Shown piece after piece: positions 5,074 through 13,058 of a stretch of DNA of 14,805 nt. Position numbers and translations under genes: made by a program. Position 1 is the stretch's first letter, and every line of letters starts with the position of its first letter. Source of the DNA: an uncultured Ruminococcus sp. Its GTDB lineage: Bacteria; Bacillota; Clostridia; Oscillospirales; Ruminococcaceae. The stretch lies in assembly GCA_900540005.1 (NCBI GenBank), contig UQEM01000051.1, positions 1 through 14,805 of the forward strand. Reading direction: 5' to 3'. The notes under the pieces were generated by a model that was not told the origin of the DNA, made no database searches, and was given only the letters and a program-made list of their open reading frames with translations.

Positions 5074-5664
5074 TTAGATACTGTATATTATCGGACGAAG
5101 CTGTATCCCCTTCATTGCCGCCTCTATCGCCTGCGGGAGCATTGAAAACTCCGCCACGAGCGAGGCAGGCTTGCGCTCACAGTCGTCCTGAAGCATTGGC
5201 ACAAAGTAGTAATTCTTACGGTTAAACAGCTCGCCTATGTTCTTCGCCGAGCCTAAAAGCGAGTCGTTGGAAGCTATCGCGAGCACGACTGCCTTTCCCT
5301 GTCTGAGATGTGACTTTACCGCCATTGTGACCGCAGTATCGGTCACGGAGTTTGCAAGCTTTGCCGTCGTATTTGAAGTACACGGAGCAACCACCATGAT
5401 ATCGGTCATTGCCTTAGGGCCTATCGGCTCGGCGGAAAAAATATCCGTTATCGGCTCTCTGCCGCATATTTTCGCGAACCTCCGCACGTTTTCCTCAGCC
5501 GTGCCGAACCGCGTGGATATCCCCGCAGCGTTTTCGGACATTATCGGTATCAGCTCTGCGCCTGCGTCCGCGAGAATTTTCGCCTGTGCAAAGCTTTTTT
5601 CAAATGTGCAGAATGAACCCGTCAGCGCATAGCCGATCTTCAGTCCGCGCAGACTTTCATACAT
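5074..5664 (-). CDS. dpaB: Dipicolinate synthase subunit B
   Basis: With DpaA (SpoVFA) this flavoprotein-like subunit makes dipicolinic acid from a dihydrodipicolinate-pathway intermediate in the mother cell; the product loads the spore core with calcium. The protein shows the N-terminal GYALTGSFCTF loop, the GAELIPIMSENA segment, and the APCTSNTTAKLA motif typical of SpoVFB and related flavoprotein folds; about 196 residues is the family size. The frame also begins at GTG 5673, but that codon is part of the AAGGAGGTGG ribosome site, so the ATG at 5664 is correct. It overlaps the dpaA stop by 8 bases (ATGTATGA), indicating translational coupling. Transcription probably ends in the CIRCE hairpin. 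Confidence 0.93.
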   Translation of the reverse strand: MYESLRGLKIGYALTGSFCTFEKSFAQAKILADAGAELIPIMSENAAGISTRFGTAEENVRRFAKICGREPITDIFSAEPIGPKAMTDIMVVAPCTSNTTAKLANSVTDTAVTMAVKSHLRQGKAVVLAIASNDSLLGSAKNIGELFNRKNYYFVPMLQDDCERKPASLVAEFSMLPQAIEAAMKGIQLRPIIYSI

Positions 5665-6511
5665 TGCCGCCACCTCCTTTTTTTAATGTATCAATAATGC
5701 TCTCGGCAATTATTTCTCCTGCCGTCACGGGAGCGGTCTTGCCGGGAAGTCCGAGAGCATGAATGGTCTTTATGTTCAGCCTTTCCGCCTCCGCAAGATC
5801 TACTCCGCCCGGCTTTGAGGCAAGGTCGATAATAAGCGTGTCGCAACGGAGTTTTGAAAGCTTATCGCTGTCAAATATCATCATCGGAACAGTATTGAAA
5901 ATAAGTCCCCATTCGCCGCCGATCTCCTCGGTGCGAACCGATTTTACGCCATGCAGACGCGCACGGGCAGCTCCGCCCTCGTTTCTTACCGCGGCTGTGA
6001 CATCTGCGCCAAAGCCTTTCAGTATCTCCGTAAGAGCCGTTCCTATCCTGCCCATTCCGACTATGAGGATCTTTAGTCCGCTCAGAGTAACCGGCAGCTC
6101 GCTGAGAGCTATCATGACCGCTCCCTCAGCGGTAGGAACTGCGTTTTTCAGACAAACGTCCTCGCGCGAAAGATAATCCGTAAAACGGGCATCGGGGAAA
6201 ATATCGCGCAGTCTTGCGTCCATGCGCCCCACAAATATCTCCGCGCGGCTGTCAACCAGCAAAGCTGCCTCCTCGGGGTCAATGCTGCCGTTTTCGGCAG
6301 GTATCATTCCGTCACTGTCAAGGGGGATAACGGGCAGCAGCAGCGTGTCATACTTCTTTGACGCATCGCAGATGTGCAGTCCTGAGCCGTGCGGAATATC
6401 CTCCGCGTCAAACCCTAAAATCGATGTATCGTATTCCGTGGCAAGCCTTGCTGCACAGTAAACGCTGCGCATATCGCCGCCAACTGATAGTATCTTATGT
6501 TTTTCTCCCAT
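5657..6511 (-). CDS. dpaA: Dipicolinate synthase subunit A
   Basis: The NAD(P)-binding subunit of dipicolinate synthase, 284 residues. The N-terminal part (LSVGGDMRSVYCAARL) is the family-specific DpaA domain. A Rossmann motif GMGRIG lies at 152-157, preceded by an N..PTAEGA segment (123-131). The C-terminal HALGLPGKTAP block matches the conserved SpoVFA end. The open frame extends upstream to 6664, but GGAG (complement, about 6520-6523) precedes the ATG at 6511 and the family begins with such a GxxMRS-type segment, so the extra 51 codons are rejected. It forms an operon with dpaB. A mother-cell type -10 is seen upstream. Confidence 0.93.
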   Translation of the reverse strand: MGEKHKILSVGGDMRSVYCAARLATEYDTSILGFDAEDIPHGSGLHICDASKKYDTLLLPVIPLDSDGMIPAENGSIDPEEAALLVDSRAEIFVGRMDARLRDIFPDARFTDYLSREDVCLKNAVPTAEGAVMIALSELPVTLSGLKILIVGMGRIGTALTEILKGFGADVTAAVRNEGGAARARLHGVKSVRTEEIGGEWGLIFNTVPMMIFDSDKLSKLRCDTLIIDLASKPGGVDLAEAERLNIKTIHALGLPGKTAPVTAGEIIAESIIDTLKKGGGGNV

Positions 6512-6606
6512 AGTATATCTCCGTTTCATGATAGTCTGTACGAATCGGGCGCTGCCGTTTCCTGCGCGGCATACAGCAGCACCTGTCACATAAATTATCC
6601 CTGACT

Positions 6607-6632
6607 TATTATATGCCGCCGCGCTGATTTGT
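6607..6632 (-). promoter_or_regulatory. Candidate sigma-K/sigma-E-type promoter of dpaAB
   Basis: On the minus strand CATATAATA (6607-6615) fits the sigma-K -10 consensus CATANNNTA. An AC dinucleotide 15 bases upstream (6631-6632) could be the -35, slightly short of the usual 16-17. Mother-cell expression is expected for dipicolinate synthase. The box also contains TATAAT, so a sigma-A promoter is an alternative. Confidence 0.35.
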
Positions 6633-6737
6633 TGATTGCATGGCGCAAAGCCGCGATCTCGCATAAATTTATATGGTAATTATGCACTATATGTGGAAGA
6701 AGTTTTGTGCAGATTCGCCTATCTTTTCCTAAAAATG

Positions 6738-6766
6738 TAGACAAGCCACCGAAAATAGGTTATAAT
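6738..6766 (+). promoter_or_regulatory. Sigma-A promoter of rsmD-coaD operon
   Basis: TAGACA (6738-6743), 17-base spacer, perfect TATAAT (6761-6766). Start near 6773, giving a leader of about 100 bases before rsmD. Confidence 0.7.
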
Positions 6767-6873
6767 AAAATGTATGTAATTCGGCTTCCGTATGCCGTAA
6801 ATGCGGAAACGCAGCACCTGCCGCAGACTCCCCTGCGCCTGTCCGAATGTGCTGCGGCTGCGGAGCTATTTTT

Positions 6874-7440
6874 ATGAGAGTTATTACAGGAATCGCAAGA
6901 GGAATGAAGCTTATCGCACCGGAAGGTCTTGACGTTCGCCCGACCTCCGATAAAGTCAAGGAGGGTATCTTCTCCGCTATCCAGTTTGACCTTGAGGGCG
7001 CTGATGTCCTCGACCTCTTTGCAGGAAGCGGTCAGATGGGCATAGAAGCCCTCAGCCGAGGTGCAGGTCACGCGGTTTTCGTTGACAGTTCGCAGAAATC
7101 CCTCAGATGCGTAAACGAAAATCTCACAAATACAAAACTAAGGGATATGGCGGAGGTAGTCAGCCGCGACAGCTACGACTATATCAAGCTCACGCCAAAG
7201 AGCTTTGACATCATTATCCTCGACCCTCCCTACCGCCACGGTCATATTGAAAAGCTGCTGCCGTTTGCCGCGCAGAAGCTTAACGAGGGCGGCAGCATAA
7301 TCTGCGAATATGAGTCCGACGCCGAAACACCGGCTCCGCCGCAGGGTCTTACCCTCAGAAAGACTTACCGCTACGGCAGGATAAACGTCTCGATCCTCTG
7401 CAAGCCCTACGCCGACAGCGAGGAGGTAGCACAGGAATGA
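6874..7440 (+). CDS. rsmD: 16S rRNA (guanine(966)-N2)-methyltransferase
   Basis: Methylates G966 of 16S rRNA during 30S assembly, using S-adenosylmethionine. The 188-residue protein starts MRVITGIARGMKL, the usual RsmD beginning, with the RPTSDKVKEGIF block (22-33), SAM motif I DLFAGSG (47-53) and catalytic motif DPPY (117-120). An ATG at 6847 is in frame, but GGAG (6862-6865) is placed 8 bases before 6874 and family members start there. Its stop overlaps the coaD start (ATGA). Pairing of rsmD with coaD is common in Bacillota. Confidence 0.95.
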   Translation: MRVITGIARGMKLIAPEGLDVRPTSDKVKEGIFSAIQFDLEGADVLDLFAGSGQMGIEALSRGAGHAVFVDSSQKSLRCVNENLTNTKLRDMAEVVSRDSYDYIKLTPKSFDIIILDPPYRHGHIEKLLPFAAQKLNEGGSIICEYESDAETPAPPQGLTLRKTYRYGRINVSILCKPYADSEEVAQE

Positions 7441-7928
7441 GAAGAATTGCAGTCTGCCCCGGAAGCTTTGACCCCGTTACTCTCGGTCATCTCGATATAA
7501 TCACACGCGCTTCAAAGCTTTTCGACAAGGTCATCGTGCTCATCTCGCGCAATGCCGGAAAGTCGCAGCCGAGCTTTACCGCAACGGAGCGTATGCTGAT
7601 GATCGAATCCGTCACGCACGACCTCGATAACGTGGTGATAGATATCCTCGACGGTCTCCTTGCCGACTATGTGCGAAATGTCGGCGCTATCGCTATCGTC
7701 AAGGGTCTGCGCGCCGTGAGCGACTTTGAATACGAGTTTCAGATGGCTCTTGCAAACAAAAAGCTCTTTTCCGGTGCAGAAACGGTCTTTCTTACGACTT
7801 CTGCCGAAAATATGTACCTGAGTTCGAGCGTGGTCAAGCAGATAGCCTATTTTGGCGGCGATATCAGCCATTTTGTTCCCGAAAGTATTCTTGAAGATAT
7901 ACAACAAAGACTTATTAAAGAGAGGTAA
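7437..7928 (+). CDS. coaD: Phosphopantetheine adenylyltransferase
   Basis: Transfers AMP from ATP to 4'-phosphopantetheine, the penultimate step of coenzyme A synthesis. The 163-residue length is typical. The nucleotidyltransferase signature is complete: PGSFDPVTLGH with T15 and H18 of the TxGH motif, KGLRAVSDFEYE in the middle, and YLSSSVVKQIA near the C-terminus (the ISSS-type motif). It overlaps rsmD by 4 bases (ATGA), so translation is probably coupled. Confidence 0.97.
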   Translation: MRRIAVCPGSFDPVTLGHLDIITRASKLFDKVIVLISRNAGKSQPSFTATERMLMIESVTHDLDNVVIDILDGLLADYVRNVGAIAIVKGLRAVSDFEYEFQMALANKKLFSGAETVFLTTSAENMYLSSSVVKQIAYFGGDISHFVPESILEDIQQRLIKER

Positions 7929-7933
7929 AAAAT

Positions 7934-8431
7934 ATGAGCATTGATGAAATCTTAGAAGAGATGGACGAGCTCCTTGACAAGGCTTCGTCCGTACCGTTTG
8001 TCTCACACAAAAAAGTCATCGACGGCGAGCGCATGAGAGAACTCATCAACGACGTGCGTCTCAATATGCCCCACGAACTTAAAGAGGCTAAGAAGATCGA
8101 GTTCGACTGTCAGCGCATTCTCAATGAAGCCAAAATAAACGCCGAAGCTATCATTCGCAAGGCTGAGGAGCGCGCGGCTCAGATAGTTTCGCACGAGGCT
8201 ATCGTGGTCGAGGCAAAGAAAAAGGCTGTCGATATGCTGACAAAGGCTCAGGCTGCCGCAAAGAATCTCCAGCAGACAGCAGCCCTTAACGTTGCAAAGA
8301 TGCTCAACGATACTGAGGCTCACTACACAAGAAACCTCCAGAACATCAAAATGGTCAAGACCAAGCTCGGCAGTACGATAAACACCTCTGCCGCTTCGAT
8401 CAAAACCAATCCCAATGATGCCATTAAGTAA
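7934..8431 (+). CDS. Coiled-coil protein of the clostridial rsmD-coaD cluster
   Basis: A 165-residue hydrophilic protein without signal peptide or membrane segment. The first ~40 residues form an acidic segment (IDEILEEMDELLDKA) with a VIDGERMRELINDVRLNMP block. Residues about 48-135 are an Ala/Lys/Glu-rich long helix (EAEAII RKAEERAAQIV-like heptads) resembling DivIVA or V-ATPase subunit H stalks, which is why similar proteins are often labelled ATPase subunits. I do not believe it is an ATPase. It starts 5 bases after coaD with AGAGG in the coaD stop region and ends at a strong terminator. A scaffold or envelope-associated role is possible but not shown. Confidence 0.8.
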   Translation: MSIDEILEEMDELLDKASSVPFVSHKKVIDGERMRELINDVRLNMPHELKEAKKIEFDCQRILNEAKINAEAIIRKAEERAAQIVSHEAIVVEAKKKAVDMLTKAQAAAKNLQQTAALNVAKMLNDTEAHYTRNLQNIKMVKTKLGSTINTSAASIKTNPNDAIK

Positions 8432-8480
8432 GGATCTGTCTCCAAAAGATATAGCGCACGTCTTTTGAATACAGGTTATA

Positions 8481-8520
8481 AAAAAATCGCCGATACCTAA
8501 TAATGGGTATCGGCTTTTTT
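8481..8520. terminator. Bidirectional terminator between convergent operons
   Basis: GCCGATACC (8489-8497) pairs with GGTATCGGC (8506-8514). TTTTTT follows on the plus strand, and AAAAAAA (about 8480-8486) precedes it, which becomes a T-run on the minus strand. It serves both the rsmD-coaD operon and queH-ybaK. Confidence 0.92.
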
Positions 8521-8548
8521 AGCATACAGTATTTTTGTATCGACATGA

Positions 8549-9034
8549 TCATGTCTGTGAAAGTATTATCGGCTCAAACTTTCCGTTTATCGCATTTACC
8601 AGTTCGGTCGGTGAAAGGTGTATCTGCATACCTATCCTGCCGCCGCTGATGTAAAACTTTTCAAGCTCCTGCGCACTGGAGTGAACAACGGTCATGAACT
8701 GCTTCTTCATTCCTATCGGAGTACAGCCTCCGCGGACATAGCCTGTTACCTTTGTGATGTCCTTGACGTGGAGAAGCTCGACCGACTTCTCGCCAACGCT
8801 CTTTGCCGCCTTTTTCAGGTCAAGTTCCTCGGCAACAGGCAGCAGAAAGCAGTAATAGCTTCCCGATTTTCCCTGCGCAACTATGGTCTTGAACGTCTCA
8901 TCAAGAGGCTGACCGAGTTTTTCGGCAACGTGTACCCCGTCAATAAACTCGTCGCACTGATAAGCCTGAACCTCGTAGGCTATCTTTTTTGTATCCAGAA
9001 AACGCATTGCGTTAGTTTTAAGTTCCTTTCCCAT
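8549..9034 (-). CDS. ybaK: Cys-tRNA(Pro) deacylase, YbaK/EbsC family
   Basis: Hydrolyses Cys mischarged on tRNA-Pro as a trans-editing factor. The 161-residue protein spans one YbaK domain. The TFKTIVA segment contains K49, corresponding to the essential lysine of the family, and GGCTPIGMKK (about 102-111) is the conserved glycine loop that lines the pocket. AAGGTGA lies 4 bases before the ATG. It starts 9 bases after queH, so the two are co-transcribed, an arrangement linking two tRNA-quality functions. Confidence 0.93.
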   Translation of the reverse strand: MGKELKTNAMRFLDTKKIAYEVQAYQCDEFIDGVHVAEKLGQPLDETFKTIVAQGKSGSYYCFLLPVAEELDLKKAAKSVGEKSVELLHVKDITKVTGYVRGGCTPIGMKKQFMTVVHSSAQELEKFYISGGRIGMQIHLSPTELVNAINGKFEPIILSQT

Positions 9035-9043
9035 ACTATCACC

Positions 9044-9664
9044 TTACTGATTTTCTTCGCGGAGCTTTTTGCTGTACACACAGCCGCAGTAGTTCTGACG
9101 ATAGAGGTCATACTGCTTTGAAAGCTCGATCGAGTGTTTATAGCCGTCATGCTTTTTGAAGTCCGAGCAGAGGTACTTCACACCGCACTCCTGCGAGATC
9201 TTCAAGCCGCATTCATTTATAAAAGCGCAGTCCTTGTGCGGACTTATAGTGAGAGTGGTCGTGAAATAATCCGTACCAAGTTCCCGTGCCTTTGCTCCTG
9301 CCATTTCAAGGCGCAGGGCAATGCACTTGCGGCAGCGTTCGCCGCGCTCGGGAAGATCTTCAAGTCCCTTTGCAAGCGCATAAAACGGCGCGCTGTCATA
9401 TGGTTCTTCGATTATTTCGATATCAAGCCCCATTTCCGAGACGAGCCGCTTCAACTCCCTGCTGCGGTACTCGAATTCCGACTCGGGGGCAATGTTCGGA
9501 TTGCAGAAGTAGAGCGTTACGCGGAAACGTTCCGCGAGAACTGTCAGCGTGTGGCTGCTGCACGGTGCACAGCAAGCATGGAGCAGAAGGCTTGGGCGCT
9601 CTCCACTCTTTTCGAGTTCCGCAGCCAGTTCGTCAAACATTCTGCCGTAATTTACCTTTTGCAT
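9044..9664 (-). CDS. queH: Epoxyqueuosine reductase QueH
   Basis: Performs the last step of queuosine synthesis in tRNA, the reduction of epoxyqueuosine; it is unrelated to QueG. The 206-residue protein has the complete iron-sulfur and cysteine pattern: HACCAPCSS (C31, C32, C35), ERCRKC (C111, C114), TTTLTISPHK, DFKKHDGY, and the C-terminal YRQNYCGC (C193, C195). AGGAA lies about 9 bases upstream of the ATG. No convincing promoter is seen, but an inverted repeat lies 40 bases upstream. No other que gene is in the window. Confidence 0.95.
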   Translation of the reverse strand: MQKVNYGRMFDELAAELEKSGERPSLLLHACCAPCSSHTLTVLAERFRVTLYFCNPNIAPESEFEYRSRELKRLVSEMGLDIEIIEEPYDSAPFYALAKGLEDLPERGERCRKCIALRLEMAGAKARELGTDYFTTTLTISPHKDCAFINECGLKISQECGVKYLCSDFKKHDGYKHSIELSKQYDLYRQNYCGCVYSKKLREENQ

Positions 9665-9704
9665 GATCTATCATTCCTATAGCAATATAATGCTTATACA
9701 GAGG

Positions 9705-9723
9705 CTTAGCCGTCACAGCTAAG
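9705..9723. repeat. Short inverted repeat upstream of queH
   Basis: CTTAGC and GCTAAG flank 7 bases, 41-59 bases upstream of the queH start. It may be an operator or leader hairpin; there is no further support. Confidence 0.35.
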
Positions 9724-9750
9724 TTTCCCCTGTCATATAATATTAGTAGA

Positions 9751-9783
9751 TCCTAAAAAACACCGCCGCAAAACGGCGGTGTT
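9751..9783 (-). terminator. Intrinsic terminator after ricT
   Basis: AACACCGCCG (9759-9768) pairs with CGGCGGTGTT (9774-9783), 5-base loop. On the minus strand it is followed by a run of T from 9760 down. It begins 4 bases past the ricT stop and ends the long minus-strand operon. Confidence 0.92.
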
Positions 9784-9786
9784 CGA

Positions 9787-10653
9787 TCACTTATCCTCCA
9801 GATTTTTAAGAGCTTTAAGTTCCTCGCGCGTCATTCGTATCTCAGCGTCCTTGAGAAGCTTTACCTCGTCTCTTGTCACAGTAACGGGAACTTCGGATTT
9901 TTCGGTCTTTACGCGCAGCTTTCCGGTAATGAGGTTCACGTCCTCAACTCTGCCCTTGTCGCCCTCCGGAGTGACTACAAGCGCGCCTACCTTCGGGGTT
10001 ATTTTGAGAAGTTCCTCGTAAACGTTGTGCTCATTTTTCAGACAGCACATAAGTCTGCCGCAGGTTCCCGATATCTTGGTCGGATTGAGAGAAAGTCCCT
10101 GCTCCTTTGCCATTTTTATGGAAACAGGCTGAAAATCGCCCATATAGCTCTTACAGCAGAACTCTCTGCCGCAGATACCGAGGCCGCCGAGTATCTTCGC
10201 CTCGTCTCTCACGCCTATCTGTCTCAGCTCTATTCTCGTTCTGAAAACAGCCGCGAGATCCTTTACCAGTTCGCGGAAGTCAACACGGTTCTCCGCCGTG
10301 AAATAGAACAGCAGCTTGTTGTTGTCGAAAGTGCATTCAACGTCAACAAGGTTCATTTTCAGCTTTCTGAAAGCTATCTTCTCCTCGCATATGCGGAAAG
10401 CGTCCTTTTCCTTTTCCTTGTTCTTGGCAAGAACCTGCATATCCTGCTCCGTCGCAGCTCTTATGATGGGCTTGAGAGGCGTATTTAGCTGGTTATCCTC
10501 GATCTGTCTGTTAGCGATAACGACTTCACCGCACTCTACTCCTCTTACAGTCTCAACGATAACTCGGTCGCCCACAGTCAGCCTGAGATCTCCCGGCGAA
10601 AAGTAATATATCTTACCAACGCTCTTAAAACGTACTCCGACGATTTCTTTCAT
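9787..10653 (-). CDS. ricT: RicT/YaaT, PSP1-domain iron-sulfur protein
   Basis: In Bacillus, RicT (YaaT) acts with RicA and RicF as an iron-sulfur complex that helps RNase Y mature mRNAs and influences sporulation and competence. The 288-residue protein has the PSP1 fold: an N-terminal GVRFKSVGKIYYF..GD segment, a VECTFDNNKLLFYFTAENRVDFRELV-type core, and the conserved C-terminal cysteines C161, C166, C167, C198, C203 and C204 in GLGICGREFCC and GTCGRLMCC. AGGAG lies 6 bases upstream and holB ends 15 bases earlier. The holB-yaaT order is conserved across Bacillota. Confidence 0.95.
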   Translation of the reverse strand: MKEIVGVRFKSVGKIYYFSPGDLRLTVGDRVIVETVRGVECGEVVIANRQIEDNQLNTPLKPIIRAATEQDMQVLAKNKEKEKDAFRICEEKIAFRKLKMNLVDVECTFDNNKLLFYFTAENRVDFRELVKDLAAVFRTRIELRQIGVRDEAKILGGLGICGREFCCKSYMGDFQPVSIKMAKEQGLSLNPTKISGTCGRLMCCLKNEHNVYEELLKITPKVGALVVTPEGDKGRVEDVNLITGKLRVKTEKSEVPVTVTRDEVKLLKDAEIRMTREELKALKNLEDK

Positions 10654-10668
10654 ATAATTCTCCTGATA

Positions 10669-11652
10669 CTAATGTACAATTTCTATTATCTCCGCACACA
10701 GAGCCGCAAGCACCAGCGGAGGTGCAGCATTCGCCTCTATGGCGTTCCATGCATTTTCTATCTGCCTGTGCAGCCTTGCAGCCTGCCATGCAGTTATATT
10801 GCGTGAAAGTAAAACAGCTCCCTCGCGGAAACAGCCGATAGTCCTTGCAGAACTGTCGTTTTCGAGAACAGCCGCGTCTCTCACAAGCAGATCAAGCATC
10901 GAAAGAACGCTGTTGATATCGTTACGCTCTCTGCCGAGCGAGAAAAAGTCAACGTTGAGCCGATACTCGTCCCCTCTTATTATACTATCAGCAAGAGATT
11001 TTGTCAAATCCACCTGTCTGCGCAGCTTCTCGTCCGTGATGTATCTTTCGCACATTCCGATATTGCCGTGAAAGCAGCTTACCGCAGCGTCTATCGCGCT
11101 ATTCTCGTAGTTGCACTCGCGCAACGCGGAACGCGCCTCCTCCTCGCTGCATGGACAGACCGCAAAACTCACACATCGGGAGATTATGGTCGGCAGGAAC
11201 ACCGTTTTCGACGTGCAGGTGAAAATAAAGTACGCGTAATCGGGCGGTTCTTCGATAATTTTCAGCATTGCGTTCTGCGTCCTCACGTCCATGTTCTGAC
11301 AGTCCGCGAAAATGTAGACCTTCTTGCCGCTGCTGTTATTCGGCTTTACATACGCATCATTTATGACCGATCGCGCGGTCTTTACGGAATATCCCTCCGT
11401 TTTGCCCGTGCGCTCCACGCGCATGACATCAGGGTGAAAGCCCTTTGAGATGTTGACGCAGGCGCTGCAAACTCCGCAGGGCTTGCCGTTGTCGGGTCTC
11501 TCGCACATTATCATGCGGCTGCAATAATCGGCGATCAGCTTTTTGCCGCAGCCCTTTTCCCCGTAAAAAATAACTGAGTGGGGATTCTTTCCGCGCCTGT
11601 TGATGCTGTCAAGCGTGGAAATGAGTTTCTCGTTTCCATATATCTTCTTCAT
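10669..11652 (-). CDS. holB: DNA polymerase III subunit delta'
   Basis: A clamp-loader subunit of the AAA+ family. The 327-residue protein has a Walker A motif GEKGCGKK (31-38), the delta'/tau zinc module with C50, C59, C62 and C65, the AMLKIIEEPP segment, and the SRC motif (ISRCVSF). GAGGA precedes the ATG at 11652 by 7 bases; the frame is open to 11676 but that ATG has no suitable ribosome site. It lies downstream of the decarboxylase across a 61-base gap that contains a GC hairpin. It is next to ricT as in Bacillus, but tmk and yaaQ are absent between it and the decarboxylase. Confidence 0.93.
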   Translation of the reverse strand: MKKIYGNEKLISTLDSINRRGKNPHSVIFYGEKGCGKKLIADYCSRMIMCERPDNGKPCGVCSACVNISKGFHPDVMRVERTGKTEGYSVKTARSVINDAYVKPNNSSGKKVYIFADCQNMDVRTQNAMLKIIEEPPDYAYFIFTCTSKTVFLPTIISRCVSFAVCPCSEEEARSALRECNYENSAIDAAVSCFHGNIGMCERYITDEKLRRQVDLTKSLADSIIRGDEYRLNVDFFSLGRERNDINSVLSMLDLLVRDAAVLENDSSARTIGCFREGAVLLSRNITAWQAARLHRQIENAWNAIEANAAPPLVLAALCAEIIEIVH

Positions 11653-11676
11653 CAAAAATTCCTCATGCCCGAACAC

Positions 11677-11700
11677 GGCGGCAATTCAGACTAAGCCGCC
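11677..11700. repeat. GC-rich hairpin between decarboxylase gene and holB
   Basis: GGCGGC (11677-11682) and GCCGCC (11695-11700) flank a 12-base loop. There is no T-run on either strand, so it is not an obvious terminator; it might attenuate or process the operon mRNA ahead of holB. Confidence 0.4.
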
Positions 11701-11713
11701 TCGTCGGATAACA

Positions 11714-13045
11714 TTATAATTTTACCACATTTACGACCGAAATTCCATACCTTTTGAAAATATTTATGCAGCCGCGGTCGATTATTTCTCCGCTTGCCGC
11801 GATCGGTACAGCAGGCGGGCACGGAACATTCACCGTCGCGCAGACTCTTCCCTCCGCTTTTTCAACAGGTATCTCCTCGCTTGGGGAGAAAACTGCCTCG
11901 CGGATACTCATGGCTTTTTTCGGTAGTTTCATCTCAATGCCCATATTCCGGCACGGCTGATTCCTCTTCGCACTGCAAAGCGCCCTGTCCAGAGCATTTT
12001 CAAGCCTTTCATAATCCTCAGCCACAGACATCGGCGACATCAGCAGGACCATAAGCTCGCTGTCGGCATATTCGCACTCAACGCCGTTTTCACGCAGCAG
12101 TTCGGCAAGTTCTGTGCCGTCATAGCCGTTTTCACAAGCCTTTACCGTAATATGGAGCGGATCTCCGTCCGCAAACGTGAGTCTGTCCGCAAACCGACTG
12201 CGCAGTTCATTTGCAAGCCGAACATTTTCGGCAAGATCGCGGCGGATATTCCCGTCAATATACTGCGTACACAGGTCGAGCGAAGCCATGATAAGGTAAG
12301 ACGGACTCGTTGAGCCGAAAAGTCCCATAGCTCCTTTGAGTTTATCCGCATATTCCCCACGCGAAGTGTGAAGTACTGCCGCCCCCGTAAATGCCGGCAG
12401 CATCTTATGCGCCGAATCGCAGCACATATCCGCTCCGAGCGATATCGGGTGAATATTACGCTCAAAAAAGGCAAGGTGCGCTCCGTGCGCATTGTCAACG
12501 ATAAGCCGCGCACCTATATCGTGGCAGACCTCGGCAAGCGCCGCAATATCCGCGATCCTCCCCGTATAATCGGGAGAAGTAACATACAGCGCTGCATTTT
12601 TCGACCCGCTCATGGCTCTGCGGACTGTTTCGGGTCCTATCCTGCCCGAAAGTATGCCTCCGCTGTACTCGGGCATTATCCACTCGACCTCTATCCCGAG
12701 CAGAGCAGCCGCGTTAAGAAATGCCCTGTGGACATTTCTCACAGCGTAAACAGTTCGCCCCTCCTGCTTCATTATGGCAAGCATAGCCTGAATGCAGAGA
12801 GTTGAACCTCCTGCCGAATAAGCCGCAGCAGCACTTCCGTAGAGTGAAGCCATATTTCTCTCGCTCTGAGCGATTATCCCGTCCGCCTCAAAGAGACTGT
12901 CCGCACCCTTTATCTCGGTAATATCAAGCCTGCTGAGTTCGTGCATTGCTCCGCTGAAACTCCGCCCCTTATGCCCCGGCATATGACAGCGCAGAGTGTC
13001 GGAACTGCTGTATTGTGTGAGAAAATCGTAGATCGGCGTATTCAT
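11714..13045 (-). CDS. Orn/Lys/Arg decarboxylase-family PLP enzyme
   Basis: A 443-residue fold-type I PLP enzyme of the group that includes Bacillus YaaO and SpeA. The N-terminus has the family's CHMPGHKG signature (20-27) and the DITEIKGADSLF block. VDNAHGAH holds D184, which contacts the PLP ring nitrogen, and SAHK holds K214, the Schiff-base lysine, followed by PAFTGAAVLH. The C-terminal CPPAVPIAASGE block is also typical. Substrate cannot be told from sequence; arginine or lysine are the usual ones, leading to polyamines. AAGGAG precedes the ATG by 6 bases, and the sigma-like gene ends 13 bases upstream. The order decarboxylase-holB-ricT mirrors the yaaO-tmk-holB-yaaT region. Confidence 0.92.
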   Translation of the reverse strand: MNTPIYDFLTQYSSSDTLRCHMPGHKGRSFSGAMHELSRLDITEIKGADSLFEADGIIAQSERNMASLYGSAAAAYSAGGSTLCIQAMLAIMKQEGRTVYAVRNVHRAFLNAAALLGIEVEWIMPEYSGGILSGRIGPETVRRAMSGSKNAALYVTSPDYTGRIADIAALAEVCHDIGARLIVDNAHGAHLAFFERNIHPISLGADMCCDSAHKMLPAFTGAAVLHTSRGEYADKLKGAMGLFGSTSPSYLIMASLDLCTQYIDGNIRRDLAENVRLANELRSRFADRLTFADGDPLHITVKACENGYDGTELAELLRENGVECEYADSELMVLLMSPMSVAEDYERLENALDRALCSAKRNQPCRNMGIEMKLPKKAMSIREAVFSPSEEIPVEKAEGRVCATVNVPCPPAVPIAASGEIIDRGCINIFKRYGISVVNVVKL

Positions 13046-13058
13046 TTATAGCTCCTTA

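Larger units (their letters stand above)
6512..6873. other. Divergent intergenic region dpaA/rsmD
   Basis: A 362-base region without a clear gene. It holds the candidate dpaA promoter, the rsmD promoter, and on the minus strand an imperfect inverted repeat GGTGCTGC/GCAGCGCC in the dpaA leader. The part after the rsmD promoter (6770-6873) contains a short ORF of 35 codons (6770-6877) ending in an ATGA overlap with rsmD, and in the rsmD frame a Cys-rich stretch without a start codon. I see no RNA gene. Confidence 0.6.

Noticed and set aside
6512..6664. N-terminal extension of dpaA by 51 codons
   Set aside because: A good ribosome site precedes the internal ATG at 6511, the family begins there, and the extension overlaps the likely promoter region.
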